DNA from: Candidatus Fluviicola riflensis
GTDB taxonomy: Bacteria > Bacteroidota > Bacteroidia > Flavobacteriales_D > Crocinitomicaceae
Length of the DNA stretch: 64,000 bases
Assembly: GCA_002243285.1 (NCBI GenBank)
Contig: CP022585.1
Coordinates: 1,724,641 to 1,788,640 of the forward strand
Direction: 5' to 3'
Part shown: in pieces, positions 34,558 to 42,911 of the stretch
Position numbering within the stretch: position 1 is the stretch's first letter
How the letters are laid out: each line of letters begins with the position of its first letter
Made by a program: the position numbers and the translations under genes
Notes under the pieces: generated by a model
Database searches by the model: none
Told to the model about the DNA's origin: nothing
Seen by the model: the letters and a program-made list of their open reading frames with translations, nothing else

Positions 34558-35048
34558 ACTAAAAAAGCTTCCAGTGAACCGTTCGACGGCATGACTTCAA
34601 CACGATCTTTCAAAGTTGTTGTGAGTGTCAGGCCAACAAAATCACACTTGATCGGGTATCGACGGTGCAAACGATCTACCAGCGCAACAGTTTTTACGCT
34701 TCGCACCGGTTGTTCCAAAATCTTCATCAAGCCGTATTGCATCGTGGTTCCCGAGTTGATTACATCGTCGACCAGGATCACTGTTTTTCCTTTTAAAATA
34801 GCAGGATCGATAGAGCATGAAACCGGATGATCGAGCGGAAAATCTTTGTGTAAATCAACTGTGAAAACGGTCAGATCCAGCTTGGTATGCTGTTGAATGA
34901 TCCGGGCAATCTGGTTGGCAAAAATCTCGCCGTTTCCTACAATTCCGCCAATGAACAGAGAGGTTTCACCATACGTATTTTCGATGATTTCATGCGATAA
35001 ACGCGTGATTTTCTGCTCTATTTGCTGTTGATTGAGTACCAGTTGCAT
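34554..35048 (-). CDS. Phosphoribosyltransferase family protein (PyrR-like)
   Basis: This gene encodes 164 residues. The PRPP-binding motif VILVDDVINSGTTM is near residue 95, and a type I PRTase core surrounds it (FIGGIVGNGEIFANQIARII; VDRLHRRYPIKCDFVG). The arrangement resembles PyrR uracil phosphoribosyltransferase/attenuators, and a DLHKDFPLDHP segment near the middle agrees, but the RNA-binding role cannot be judged. A -7 element at 35068-35075 fixes the ATG at 35048 and excludes the upstream frame to 35156. It overlaps murQ by 4 bases, so the two form an operon. Confidence 0.85.
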   Translation of the reverse strand: MQLVLNQQQIEQKITRLSHEIIENTYGETSLFIGGIVGNGEIFANQIARIIQQHTKLDLTVFTVDLHKDFPLDHPVSCSIDPAILKGKTVILVDDVINSGTTMQYGLMKILEQPVRSVKTVALVDRLHRRYPIKCDFVGLTLTTTLKDRVEVMPSNGSLEAFLV

Positions 35049-35067
35049 AATGCGATTTTTTGTGGAA

Positions 35068-35075
35068 CAAATATA
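35068..35075 (-). promoter_or_regulatory. -7 promoter element of the phosphoribosyltransferase-murQ operon
   Basis: On the minus strand this reads TATATTTG. It lies 20 bases upstream of the ATG at 35048, and no clear -33 TTG is seen. Confidence 0.45.
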
Positions 35076-35144
35076 CCGATTAATCCTTCGTGATGGTAAG
35101 TTGGGGTACTGAAAAATTGCGTTGATCAACTCAAAAGAACCGTC

Positions 35145-35197
35145 GTAATATTGCAAATTTACGTGTGTAAAACCTCCACGTAAATTTGCAATATTAC
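35145..35197. terminator. Perfect 21-base inverted repeat after dltA
   Basis: The arms 35145-35165 and 35177-35197 are exact inverses separated by 11 bases. It begins 19 bases after the dltA stop on the minus strand and probably ends dlt transcription or isolates it from the next operon. No T-run follows, so classic intrinsic termination is uncertain. Confidence 0.6.
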
Positions 35198-35215
35198 GTG
35201 GGCCGTTAAATTCAC

Positions 35216-36727
35216 TTATGCATTGATGAATTGCCGCTTCACGTACCGTTCCGTCAATTGATTCTTATCAATCTTGTGATTGCTGTTGTAAGGGAAATCT
35301 TCCACCAGCGCCACATCACCCGGAACCATGTAATACGGAAGTTGTTCAGCCAGGAAATCAGAAAGTTGTTCGCGTGTCGGATACTCCGATTGGTTGGCTG
35401 GAATCACAAAACTGATGATCTTTTTTACCTCGTTTCCGCGTTTCAAGGCAACACTTACGGCATCCGAAACAAGGTCGTGCTTGCACAAAACATTACTGAT
35501 CTCATTCAATTCAATGCGATAACCGTGCAGTTTTACCTGGTCGTCATTTCGGCCAAGACAAAACAATAAATCTTCTTCAAAATAGGCCAGATCGCCGGTT
35601 CTGAAAGCGCGCTGGCCATTGTATAGAAAGAACTTTTCGTCATTCAATTCCGGCCGTTTGTAATAACCAATCGACACATGATTGCCCACGATGATCAATT
35701 CACCTTCTTTTGCTTCAGTCTCTGATTTGTCAATAAGTAAGGTGCTTCCCGGCATCGCGTAACCAATAGGTAACAAGGGATAGTCGCGAATGATTTCCGC
35801 TGTAATTTCAATCAATGTGGTCACGATGGTGGCTTCCGTTGGACCGTAAGCATTCAAAATTCGTGCCTCCGGGAAAAGCTGTTTTAGCAATCCACAAGTC
35901 CGGTTTGGCAATTCTTCGCCCATAAACAGGAACGTATGGATTGCCGGAAGATTTCCTGAATGAAAGTTCTCATGACGCAGAAACAGGTACAAAAACGATG
36001 GAGTGGAAGTCCATACACTGCAGCCGGTTTCTGCCAATCGCTTCAAAAAACCGTCCTGGTCTTTTACCTGTTCACCTGAACTCAGCACCAGTGTTGCTCC
36101 GCGAACAAAGGCGTTGAGAACGTCACACAACGATACATCGAACGAAAATGGGGCCTGGTTCATCAACACATCATTGCCGGAAAAACCGAAATCAACAGCT
36201 GCCCAATTCACAAAGGTTTGAATGGAACTTTTGGTGATTTGAACTCCTTTTGGTTCACCCGTCGATCCGGAAGTGAAAATGATGTATTGCAGTAAATCTG
36301 CCGAATGATCCGTTTCGACTGTAGGATAAACCGGAGTTCGGTGAATTGTCGGTTTAAAATAATAATCAATAATGACCGAAAAATCAACTTCCGGTTTCAT
36401 ATCGCCGGTGCAAATCAATACCTGCGAACCGGTTGCTTCGGCAATTTTGCGAATGCGCTCAATCGGATAAACAATATCAATCGGAATGTACGTAATATCA
36501 GCATGATAACAAGCCAGCATCGCAACAGGAAAAGCGCTTTCCTTGTGGCCGTAAATCATCACCGGATGGCCTTTCGGAATGTTTAACTCGCGAAACAAGT
36601 GTGTTAAATGATCAACCTGTTCAGCTAATTGCTTCCAGCTAACAGTCGTATCACTTCCGATCACAGCAGCTTTTTCAGCCTCGTGAGCCGATTCCAGAAA
36701 ACACTGTTGGTTAAAATCGTATTTCAT
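35216..36727 (-). CDS. dltA: DltA-like D-alanine--carrier-protein ligase
   Basis: The product is 503 residues, as in DltA. It is an adenylation-domain enzyme that activates an amino acid (D-Ala in characterised DltA) with ATP and loads it on the phosphopantetheine of DltC. Motifs are the A3 loop IFTSGSTGEPKG, A5 AYGPTEAT, A7 FRTGDLA, A8 DDQVKLHGYRIELNEI and the A10 Lys in NSNHKIDKNQLTE. Substrate choice is not proven by motifs alone, but the whole neighbourhood (dltB, dltX, dltD and dltC) supports it. It is last in the operon, 11 bases after dltB. Confidence 0.9.
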   Translation of the reverse strand: MKYDFNQQCFLESAHEAEKAAVIGSDTTVSWKQLAEQVDHLTHLFRELNIPKGHPVMIYGHKESAFPVAMLACYHADITYIPIDIVYPIERIRKIAEATGSQVLICTGDMKPEVDFSVIIDYYFKPTIHRTPVYPTVETDHSADLLQYIIFTSGSTGEPKGVQITKSSIQTFVNWAAVDFGFSGNDVLMNQAPFSFDVSLCDVLNAFVRGATLVLSSGEQVKDQDGFLKRLAETGCSVWTSTPSFLYLFLRHENFHSGNLPAIHTFLFMGEELPNRTCGLLKQLFPEARILNAYGPTEATIVTTLIEITAEIIRDYPLLPIGYAMPGSTLLIDKSETEAKEGELIIVGNHVSIGYYKRPELNDEKFFLYNGQRAFRTGDLAYFEEDLLFCLGRNDDQVKLHGYRIELNEISNVLCKHDLVSDAVSVALKRGNEVKKIISFVIPANQSEYPTREQLSDFLAEQLPYYMVPGDVALVEDFPYNSNHKIDKNQLTERYVKRQFINA

Positions 36728-36738
36728 ATTCCGGAAAA

Positions 36739-37893
36739 TTAAAATCGGCCGCTAAACACATACAACGCAAAAGCAGTCAGGTGAAATGTCACAATAATGC
36801 TGATCCAGCGAACCGCTTTCGGATTCATAGTGCCAAACACAACGTCCTTGTTTTTCTTTTTGCACTGAATCACATACGTGTTGTGGACGACTGAATACAT
36901 TCCGAATAACAAACCGCTTAACACGAAATTAGTTGTGAATCCGTTCCAGCAGCCCATTAACGTGAACGTGAGCAACAATGCGACATTCTGACGCGTAATC
37001 GGATATTTTTTCAAACTCTTTTTACGCGTAAGGAACATGTAAAGCGGCGTAAAAAAATAGTCTTTCAACCAATCACCCAAACTGATATGGAACCGTCGCC
37101 AGAAATCCTGTGGATTTACCGCCAGAAAAGGATTAGTGAAGTTGACCGGAACTTTCATTCCCATCATATAGCCGATTCCCAGTGCCATGAATGAATAACC
37201 TGCAAAGTCGAAGAACAGGTAAAAATAATACGCGTAATAATCATTCAGCCCGGAAAGTCCGGCGTAGGTTGTTCCTTCAAATCCGCCGAGCCAGTAACGA
37301 TCAATAACCTCAGCGCAGATGTATTTAAACACCAATCCTTTCAGCAAAGCATTCCAGCCTGTGATAAAATGGTCGCTTGTCAAAGTTGAAAATCCGGTTG
37401 ATTCCGCTGCCTGAAAACGTCCGTAACGTTCTATCGGACCAATAAGTAAAGTAGGAGTGAAGGAAAGGAAATTGAAATACGTCACTGGATTCGCCATTTT
37501 TTCTACCGGAGCTTTGTCCATGTAATAACCGACGATACGGAAACTGGCATACGACAAGCCGGCAAACGAAAGTAGGTTGTTGATCTTAAATGGATACGAA
37601 GCAATCTGAATGTCGAATTTCACCAGCAACATCGGCAACAACAGGACGATGATTCCCCAAATCTTCAATTTCGGTCTTAAAACCGATGAAAACAGGTAAA
37701 CAAAGAAATACGAATAAAGAATCAGTGCGAAAAAATGCAACGGCTGTGGAAAGAAAACAACCAAAAACAGCAGGTTTAAGCCGGCGAGCACATGTTTGTA
37801 GGAGTTGTCCTGCAACCACAGTTTACACACAAGCAGCACTCCGATAAATGCTCCCATGACCAGGAAAAACTCATATGTGCTGAATGGCAGCAT
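36739..37893 (-). CDS. dltB: DltB-like MBOAT acyltransferase (Asn in place of the WHG histidine)
   Basis: This gene encodes 384 residues with about 11 membrane helices, the normal size of DltB. The MBOAT signature is present: FDFAGYSFMALGIGYMMGM, then FWRRFHISLGDWLKDY with His269. The usual MGxWHG motif reads MGCWNG, so the residue aligned with the catalytic His is Asn317 (48 residues after His269; 47 in Streptococcus DltB). Another His (337) lies in SVVHNTY. Characterised DltB moves D-Ala from DltC across the membrane to the DltX tyrosine. The C-terminus (VFSGRF) lacks a fused FxYxxF shuttle motif, so the separate DltX-like peptide is expected to supply it. The ATG lies 1 base after the dltX stop. 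Confidence 0.88.
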   Translation of the reverse strand: MLPFSTYEFFLVMGAFIGVLLVCKLWLQDNSYKHVLAGLNLLFLVVFFPQPLHFFALILYSYFFVYLFSSVLRPKLKIWGIIVLLLPMLLVKFDIQIASYPFKINNLLSFAGLSYASFRIVGYYMDKAPVEKMANPVTYFNFLSFTPTLLIGPIERYGRFQAAESTGFSTLTSDHFITGWNALLKGLVFKYICAEVIDRYWLGGFEGTTYAGLSGLNDYYAYYFYLFFDFAGYSFMALGIGYMMGMKVPVNFTNPFLAVNPQDFWRRFHISLGDWLKDYFFTPLYMFLTRKKSLKKYPITRQNVALLLTFTLMGCWNGFTTNFVLSGLLFGMYSVVHNTYVIQCKKKNKDVVFGTMNPKAVRWISIIVTFHLTAFALYVFSGRF

Positions 37894-37894
37894 A

Positions 37895-38044
37895 TCAGAA
37901 TTGTTGGTAAACGAATTGAGTCGAAGATCCGGTTTTGTTTTTCGGATGACTATTCAGGGGTGAATACAAAAGATACAACACAACTACAATTGCACTGTAC
38001 AGCAACACGTTCAGAAAAAACCGTAAGGGTGCGTTTAATTTCAT
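37895..38044 (-). CDS. dltX: DltX-like transmembrane microprotein with C-terminal FxYxxF acyl-shuttle motif
   Basis: This is a 49-residue protein that starts at the ATG overlapping the dltD stop (ATGA, 38041-38044) and ends 1 base before dltB. It has a basic N-terminus (MKLNAPLR), one membrane helix (about residues 9-27, FFLNVLLYSAIVVVLYLLY), a polar Ser/Asn/Lys linker, and ends exactly with FVYQQF. The positive-inside rule puts the C-terminus outside the cytoplasm. Gram-positive DltX is a similar single-helix peptide of about 50 residues whose C-terminal hexapeptide FxYxxF carries the D-alanyl group on its Tyr between DltB and DltD. Position, length, topology and the terminal motif all agree. 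The sequence is otherwise free to vary, so a chance match is very unlikely, though function is unproven in this lineage. Confidence 0.88.
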   Translation of the reverse strand: MKLNAPLRFFLNVLLYSAIVVVLYLLYSPLNSHPKNKTGSSTQFVYQQF

Positions 38045-39222
38045 TGGGCGAGGTGATAAGTGTTTACAATAAACCGGTTCACGCGGTACCAGCCATAATC
38101 GCTAAAGTGCATCACGTCCGACAAAATTCCGTTATCAAACGTTTTCGGATCGTCGTTCCACATATTTAACCAGGGAAGTCCGTTGATTTTTAGTTCCCAT
38201 TCAAGTTGTCGGATAACAGGAGTCAATTCAGCGCTGTTTTCGTAATAACCCGGATTGACAGGCATAATCACAAATGAAACATTCGCTTTGCGGGCTTTCA
38301 GCAATTTCACCAGCATCCTGAAATCTTCGAGTTCCGTATTGTTAGCATCCGAAACCGGGAACAATTCACCGAGCTTGCCATTGGTTTCAGCAAAAAATGC
38401 ATCTTCAATCCATAATTCATTGCTGGTTGAACGTTTGAGCTGTTCTTCTTTGCTAGCCGAAAATAAACTATCCCATTTGATATCAACATCTTCTGAAACG
38501 ATTGCTTTTCTCCTGTGAACACGTCCCTGTGGTTTTCCAACTATTTCGGTTTTTTGCTCATTTAACCATTCATCCAAAGCGATCAGCGGATAATAACAGC
38601 CTTTATGAATGAAACTTTTTGACGATTGATGTTCGTAATTCAACAGCTTTAAACTCAGATCTGGATTCACAATTTCCGTATAAAAATCGGCAATACGTTT
38701 AGCTTCGTAAGCTCTGAATTCGTCATCAGGAGCATTCGCCAAAACCTGGTTCAGGAAAGTAGGCGTGTTGTACTCCAAAAAAGAAACGGAAGCAGTTCCC
38801 GCTGAAAAATGGGTATGGAACCATCCCGGTGAAAGCAAAATCACAATCGGCGCGTTTTCCAATTTATCCTGGTTGGCCAGTAGTTGAGAATAGATCGAAA
38901 AACATTGATTTCCGGCATGACCGATAGCGACAACCTTTGTTTGGAAACGATCCGGAATAAAGTTATAAGGTGTAGCTGATGAGGTATGCGTCAGTTCCGA
39001 TGACCCCATTAAATAAATCGTTTCCGAAGAATCATTTGCTGCAAGGAATAAGGGTTCGTATTGCGGATTGTTGTTGAAATTATCCAAATAACGCAGGTTT
39101 GGGTCGGTAGCTGCTAATTCAGGAAGCGTAAAACAATACCGGTTGATGGTTTTAATCGAAAAGAACAATACAACAACCGCAATGGCAGCAGGAAGCAAAT
39201 ACTGTAAACCAACGCGCCTCAT
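38041..39222 (-). CDS. dltD: DltD-like periplasmic acyl-transferase
   Basis: The product is 393 residues with one N-terminal membrane anchor (about residues 11-26) and a periplasmic SGNH-like domain. The nucleophile motif GSSELT is at residues 73-78. The C-terminal catalytic Asp/His lie in DVMHFSDYGW. Known DltD takes D-Ala from the DltX tyrosine and transfers it to teichoic acid. This organism should lack teichoic acids, so the acceptor is unknown. The ATG at 39222 follows 5 bases after the dltC stop. The upstream in-frame codon at 39255 lies inside dltC and is less likely. Confidence 0.88.
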   Translation of the reverse strand: MRRVGLQYLLPAAIAVVVLFFSIKTINRYCFTLPELAATDPNLRYLDNFNNNPQYEPLFLAANDSSETIYLMGSSELTHTSSATPYNFIPDRFQTKVVAIGHAGNQCFSIYSQLLANQDKLENAPIVILLSPGWFHTHFSAGTASVSFLEYNTPTFLNQVLANAPDDEFRAYEAKRIADFYTEIVNPDLSLKLLNYEHQSSKSFIHKGCYYPLIALDEWLNEQKTEIVGKPQGRVHRRKAIVSEDVDIKWDSLFSASKEEQLKRSTSNELWIEDAFFAETNGKLGELFPVSDANNTELEDFRMLVKLLKARKANVSFVIMPVNPGYYENSAELTPVIRQLEWELKINGLPWLNMWNDDPKTFDNGILSDVMHFSDYGWYRVNRFIVNTYHLAQ

Positions 39223-39227
39223 TTTCG

Positions 39228-39458
39228 TTAATCGATTTGTTGCACCGTTTCGCAAATACGGTTGATCGTATCGAAATTATCTTCGTTGATCAGATGCTGC
39301 GGAATTTTCTTCCCAATGTGCTCTTCAATACTTACTAACAAATCCACCACAGTAATCGAATCCAGTAGTTTTGATTTCACGATCGAATCATCTTCACCAA
39401 CCTTTACAAAGGCCAGGTTCATGATTTCGTCTTGAATAAACTGCTTAAGGTCTTCCAT
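39228..39458 (-). CDS. dltC: DltC-like acyl (D-alanyl) carrier protein
   Basis: This gene encodes 76 residues, a standard carrier protein. The phosphopantetheine attachment Ser34 lies in LLDSITVVDLLV, with LDS as in DltC and ACP. It has an acidic helix bundle with start MEDLKQFIQDEI. The ATG at 39458 is preferred to the GTG at 39485, which adds nine residues not typical of carriers. It is first in the operon dltC-dltD-dltX-dltB-dltA. Loading is expected by DltA; the phosphopantetheinyl transferase is not in the window. Confidence 0.9.
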   Translation of the reverse strand: MEDLKQFIQDEIMNLAFVKVGEDDSIVKSKLLDSITVVDLLVSIEEHIGKKIPQHLINEDNFDTINRICETVQQID

Positions 39459-39511
39459 AGTAACGTGTTTAGCGAGCTGTTTCACCTTATTTCAGGCACT
39501 CGAACAGGCTG

Positions 39512-39540
39512 CAAAAGTATAAAAAAACCGCTAGCTGCAA
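39512..39540 (-). promoter_or_regulatory. Promoter of the dlt operon
   Basis: On the minus strand TTG (39540-39538) and TACTTTTG (39519-39512) are separated by 18 bases, a good match to the Bacteroidota consensus. The first gene starts about 54 bases downstream. carB is transcribed divergently. Confidence 0.6.
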
Positions 39541-39644
39541 TGCAAATGTGACTGTTGTCGCAGTGATTTGAATGAATCGATTTAGCTGACTCAAAACTGT
39601 TGAAAAAAATGAACTGATTTTCGGCCTTCCCCAATTATTCTGAC

Positions 39645-39652
39645 TAAATTTG
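39645..39652 (+). promoter_or_regulatory. -7 promoter element of carB
   Basis: TAAATTTG matches TAnnTTTG exactly and lies 54 bases before the ATG at 39707. No -33 TTG is seen at the usual spacing. Confidence 0.45.
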
Positions 39653-39706
39653 CGCTCAATTTGTAGTATAGTTAATAAGTCAAATTGTATCTTAAAAGCG
39701 CAGAAA

Positions 39707-42523
39707 ATGCCAAAAAACAACTCGATAAAATCCGTTTTAATTATTGGTTCAGGCCCCATTGTCATTGGTCAGGCATGTGAATTCGATTACTCAGGTTCAC
39801 AAGCAGCAAGATCGTTGCGCGAAGAAGGAATTGAAGTCACATTGATCAATTCCAACCCGGCAACCATCATGACCGATAAAGTAGTGGCCGACAATGTTTA
39901 CTTAAAGCCGCTTGAACCGGAAAGCATTATCGAGATTCTGAAAGAACATAAGATTGATGCCGTTTTGCCTACGATGGGCGGACAAACAGGTTTGAACCTT
40001 TGTATCCAATGCCAGGAAATGGGCATTTGGGAAGAATATGGCGTTGACATTATCGGTGTTGACATCGCAGCGATAGAGATTACCGAAAACCGTGAATCGT
40101 TCCGCAACCTGATGGGCGAAATCGGAATTCCGATGGCACCGCAGCAAACAGCAAAATCTTACCTTGAAGGAAAAGAAATTGCACAGGAATTCGGTTTCCC
40201 GCTGTGTATCCGCTCTTCGTTTACGCTTGGTGGAGCAGGAGCGTCTATCGTTCACGACCCGAAAGAATTTGACACTTTATTGGAACGCGGCTTGCAATTA
40301 TCGCCGATCCATGAAGTAATGATTGATAAAGCCTTGTTGGGCTGGAAAGAATACGAATTGGAATTGCTGCGCGATGCCAACGACAATGTGGTGATCATTT
40401 GTTCAATCGAGAACTTTGACCCGATGGGAATTCACACCGGAGATTCGATTACAGTTGCCCCGGCAATGACACTTTCTGATACCACATTCCAGCGAATGCG
40501 TGATATGGCCATCCACATGATGCGCTCAATCGGAAATTTTGCCGGAGGTTGTAATGTGCAATTTGCCGTTTCACCGGATGAAAAAGAAGACATTATCGCC
40601 ATTGAGATCAACCCGCGTGTATCGCGTTCTTCTGCTTTGGCGTCAAAAGCGACCGGGTATCCGATTGCGAAAATTGCCGCTAAACTGGCCATTGGTTATC
40701 ACCTGGATGAATTGAATAACCAGATCACAAAAACCACTTCTGCGTTGTTTGAACCGACACTGGATTACGTGATCGTAAAAATCCCGCGCTGGAATTTCAA
40801 TAAATTCCCGGGAACTGATCGTCGTTTAGGCTTGCAAATGAAATCAGTAGGTGAAGTAATGGCAATCGGGCGTTCGTTCCAGGAAGCATTGCAGAAAGCC
40901 TGTCAGTCGTTGGAAATCAACCGAAATGGTTTGGGTGCCGACGGAAAAGAACTGACTGATCAAAGTGCTATTTTGCACAGTTTGGAAAATCCGAGCTGGA
41001 ACCGTTTGTTCCACGTTTACGATGCCATCAAACTGGGAATTCCGTTTAAAACAATCGTTGAGAAAACGAAAATCGATATTTGGTTCCTGAAACAAATCGA
41101 GGACCTGATCAAACTGGAGCGCCAAATTGAGAAATTTCATTTGGAAAGCATTCCGATGGATTTGTTATTCGAAGCCAAACAAAAAGGTTATGCCGATCGT
41201 CAGATTGCGCACCTGCTACGTTGTCTGGAATCAGAAGTACATGTGAAACGAACAGAAATGGGCATCAAACGTGTTTTTAAACTCGTAGATACCTGTGCGG
41301 CTGAATTCGAAGCGCAAACACCTTATTATTATTCTACATTCGAACTTGAAAACGAAAGTATTCGCTCGGATAAGAAAAAAGTCGTTGTTCTTGGTTCCGG
41401 ACCAAACCGTATCGGACAGGGAATCGAATTCGATTACTCGTGCGTTCACGGCGTATTGGCGGCCAAAGAATGCGGTTATGAAACCATTATGATCAACTGT
41501 AATCCTGAAACGGTTTCTACCGATTTCGATACGGCAGATAAATTGTACTTCGAACCGGTTTTCTGGGAACATATTTACGATATCATCACCCACGAACAGC
41601 CGGAAGGCGTCATTGTGCAATTGGGCGGTCAAACTGCTCTAAAGCTTGCCGAAAAACTAGAGCGTTATGGTATTAAGATTCTGGGAACGAGTTTTGAAGC
41701 CCTGGATTTAGCCGAAGACCGTGGACGATTCTCCAAAGTACTCGAACAGCACAATATTCCGTTCCCGCAATACGGTGTGGTTGAAAGCGCCGAACAGGCA
41801 ATTGAATTGTCAGATACGTTAGGTTTCCCGTTGTTGGTACGTCCTTCGTATGTATTGGGCGGACAAAAAATGAAAATTGTCATCAACAAAGAAGAACTCG
41901 AACACCATGTAGTAGATATCATCAACGAAATGGGGAATAACCAGATTTTGCTGGATCATTTCTTGGGCGGAGCTATTGAAGCCGAGGCTGATGCGATTTG
42001 CGATGGAAAAGACGTGTACATCATTGGTGTGATGCAACATATTGAACCTGCGGGAATTCACTCCGGAGATTCATTTGCAGTATTGCCTCCATACAACCTT
42101 GGAGATTTTGTGATGCAGCAAATTGAAGACATCACGAAGAAAATTGCGGTTGAATTGCGCACTGTAGGACTCATCAATATTCAGTTTGCGATCAAAGACG
42201 ACAAAGTCTATGTGATCGAAGCCAATCCGCGAGCATCACGTACCGTTCCGTTCATTGCTAAAGCTTACGACGAACCGTATGTGAATTATGCCACTAAAGT
42301 AATGTTGGGACATAATAAAGTGAAAGACTTCAACTTCCAGCCGCGAAGAGAAGGTTATGCGATCAAAATTCCGGTGTTCTCGTATGAGAAATTCCCGGAT
42401 GTGAAAAAAGAATTGGGTCCTGAAATGAAATCGACCGGTGAGGCGATTCGTTTTATCAAAAACCTGAAAGATCCATTCTTCACGAAGATCTATTCCGAAC
42501 GAAATATGCACTTGTCTAAGTAA
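39707..42523 (+). CDS. carB: Carbamoyl-phosphate synthase large subunit, without the allosteric domain
   Basis: The product is 938 residues; E. coli CarB has about 1070. It makes carbamoyl phosphate from glutamine-derived ammonia, bicarbonate and 2 ATP for pyrimidines and arginine. Two homologous ATP-grasp halves are visible. The N-half begins with KSVLIIGSGPIVIGQACEFDYSG and the C-half with VVVLGSGPNRIGQGIEFDYS (near residue 556). Grasp motifs such as SFTLGGAGASIV and SYVLGGQKMKIV are intact. The protein stops after the second synthase unit, so the C-terminal MGS-like domain that binds UMP/ornithine in E. coli is absent. Short CarB is usual in Bacteroidota, so this is not a truncation. The ATG at 39707 is chosen because the upstream extension to 39650 overlaps the promoter. 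Confidence 0.95.
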   Translation: MPKNNSIKSVLIIGSGPIVIGQACEFDYSGSQAARSLREEGIEVTLINSNPATIMTDKVVADNVYLKPLEPESIIEILKEHKIDAVLPTMGGQTGLNLCIQCQEMGIWEEYGVDIIGVDIAAIEITENRESFRNLMGEIGIPMAPQQTAKSYLEGKEIAQEFGFPLCIRSSFTLGGAGASIVHDPKEFDTLLERGLQLSPIHEVMIDKALLGWKEYELELLRDANDNVVIICSIENFDPMGIHTGDSITVAPAMTLSDTTFQRMRDMAIHMMRSIGNFAGGCNVQFAVSPDEKEDIIAIEINPRVSRSSALASKATGYPIAKIAAKLAIGYHLDELNNQITKTTSALFEPTLDYVIVKIPRWNFNKFPGTDRRLGLQMKSVGEVMAIGRSFQEALQKACQSLEINRNGLGADGKELTDQSAILHSLENPSWNRLFHVYDAIKLGIPFKTIVEKTKIDIWFLKQIEDLIKLERQIEKFHLESIPMDLLFEAKQKGYADRQIAHLLRCLESEVHVKRTEMGIKRVFKLVDTCAAEFEAQTPYYYSTFELENESIRSDKKKVVVLGSGPNRIGQGIEFDYSCVHGVLAAKECGYETIMINCNPETVSTDFDTADKLYFEPVFWEHIYDIITHEQPEGVIVQLGGQTALKLAEKLERYGIKILGTSFEALDLAEDRGRFSKVLEQHNIPFPQYGVVESAEQAIELSDTLGFPLLVRPSYVLGGQKMKIVINKEELEHHVVDIINEMGNNQILLDHFLGGAIEAEADAICDGKDVYIIGVMQHIEPAGIHSGDSFAVLPPYNLGDFVMQQIEDITKKIAVELRTVGLINIQFAIKDDKVYVIEANPRASRTVPFIAKAYDEPYVNYATKVMLGHNKVKDFNFQPRREGYAIKIPVFSYEKFPDVKKELGPEMKSTGEAIRFIKNLKDPFFTKIYSERNMHLSK

Positions 42524-42529
42524 ACATAA

Positions 42530-42790
42530 ATGGTTGCTGCCAGTTTTACAGGATTAGTCAAAACAATTTTACTGATAATCGGGGCCATGGTTGCGCTCCG
42601 GTTTATCGGTCGTTTAATGATCGCCAAACGAAACATCGAGGAAGAACGGGAGTTGCTAAAGCGTGATCGTTCGTTTCAGCAGGAGCGCAATGAAAAACTA
42701 CGCAACTTCGGAAAGATCAATGTGGTAAAAGACAAGCAACAAACAACTTCAAATACAGCTACGGAAGACGTGGATTTTGAAGAGGTATAG
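42530..42790 (+). CDS. Small single-pass membrane protein (DUF4834-like)
   Basis: This gene encodes 86 residues. A hydrophobic helix (about residues 8-27) is followed by a basic and acidic cytoplasmic stretch (KRNIEEERELLKRDRSFQQERNEK) and an acidic end EDVDFEEV. Size and layout fit the DUF4834 family of Bacteroidota; function is unknown. It begins 6 bases after the carB stop. Confidence 0.65.
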   Translation: MVAASFTGLVKTILLIIGAMVALRFIGRLMIAKRNIEEERELLKRDRSFQQERNEKLRNFGKINVVKDKQQTTSNTATEDVDFEEV

Positions 42791-42911
42791 GCGCTTTTCG
42801 TTCAAAATTTTCAACAATCCGCACAAACTTCAATCAACTTCTTCGGTCGAAAGCGCGGAATCCTTATATTCACCACGTTTTTATTATTGACATCTACCAA
42901 ATACGAATAAA

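Noticed and set aside
39707-42523. A truncated carB
   Set aside because: Loss of the C-terminal allosteric domain is usual for Bacteroidota CarB and both ATP-grasp halves are intact.
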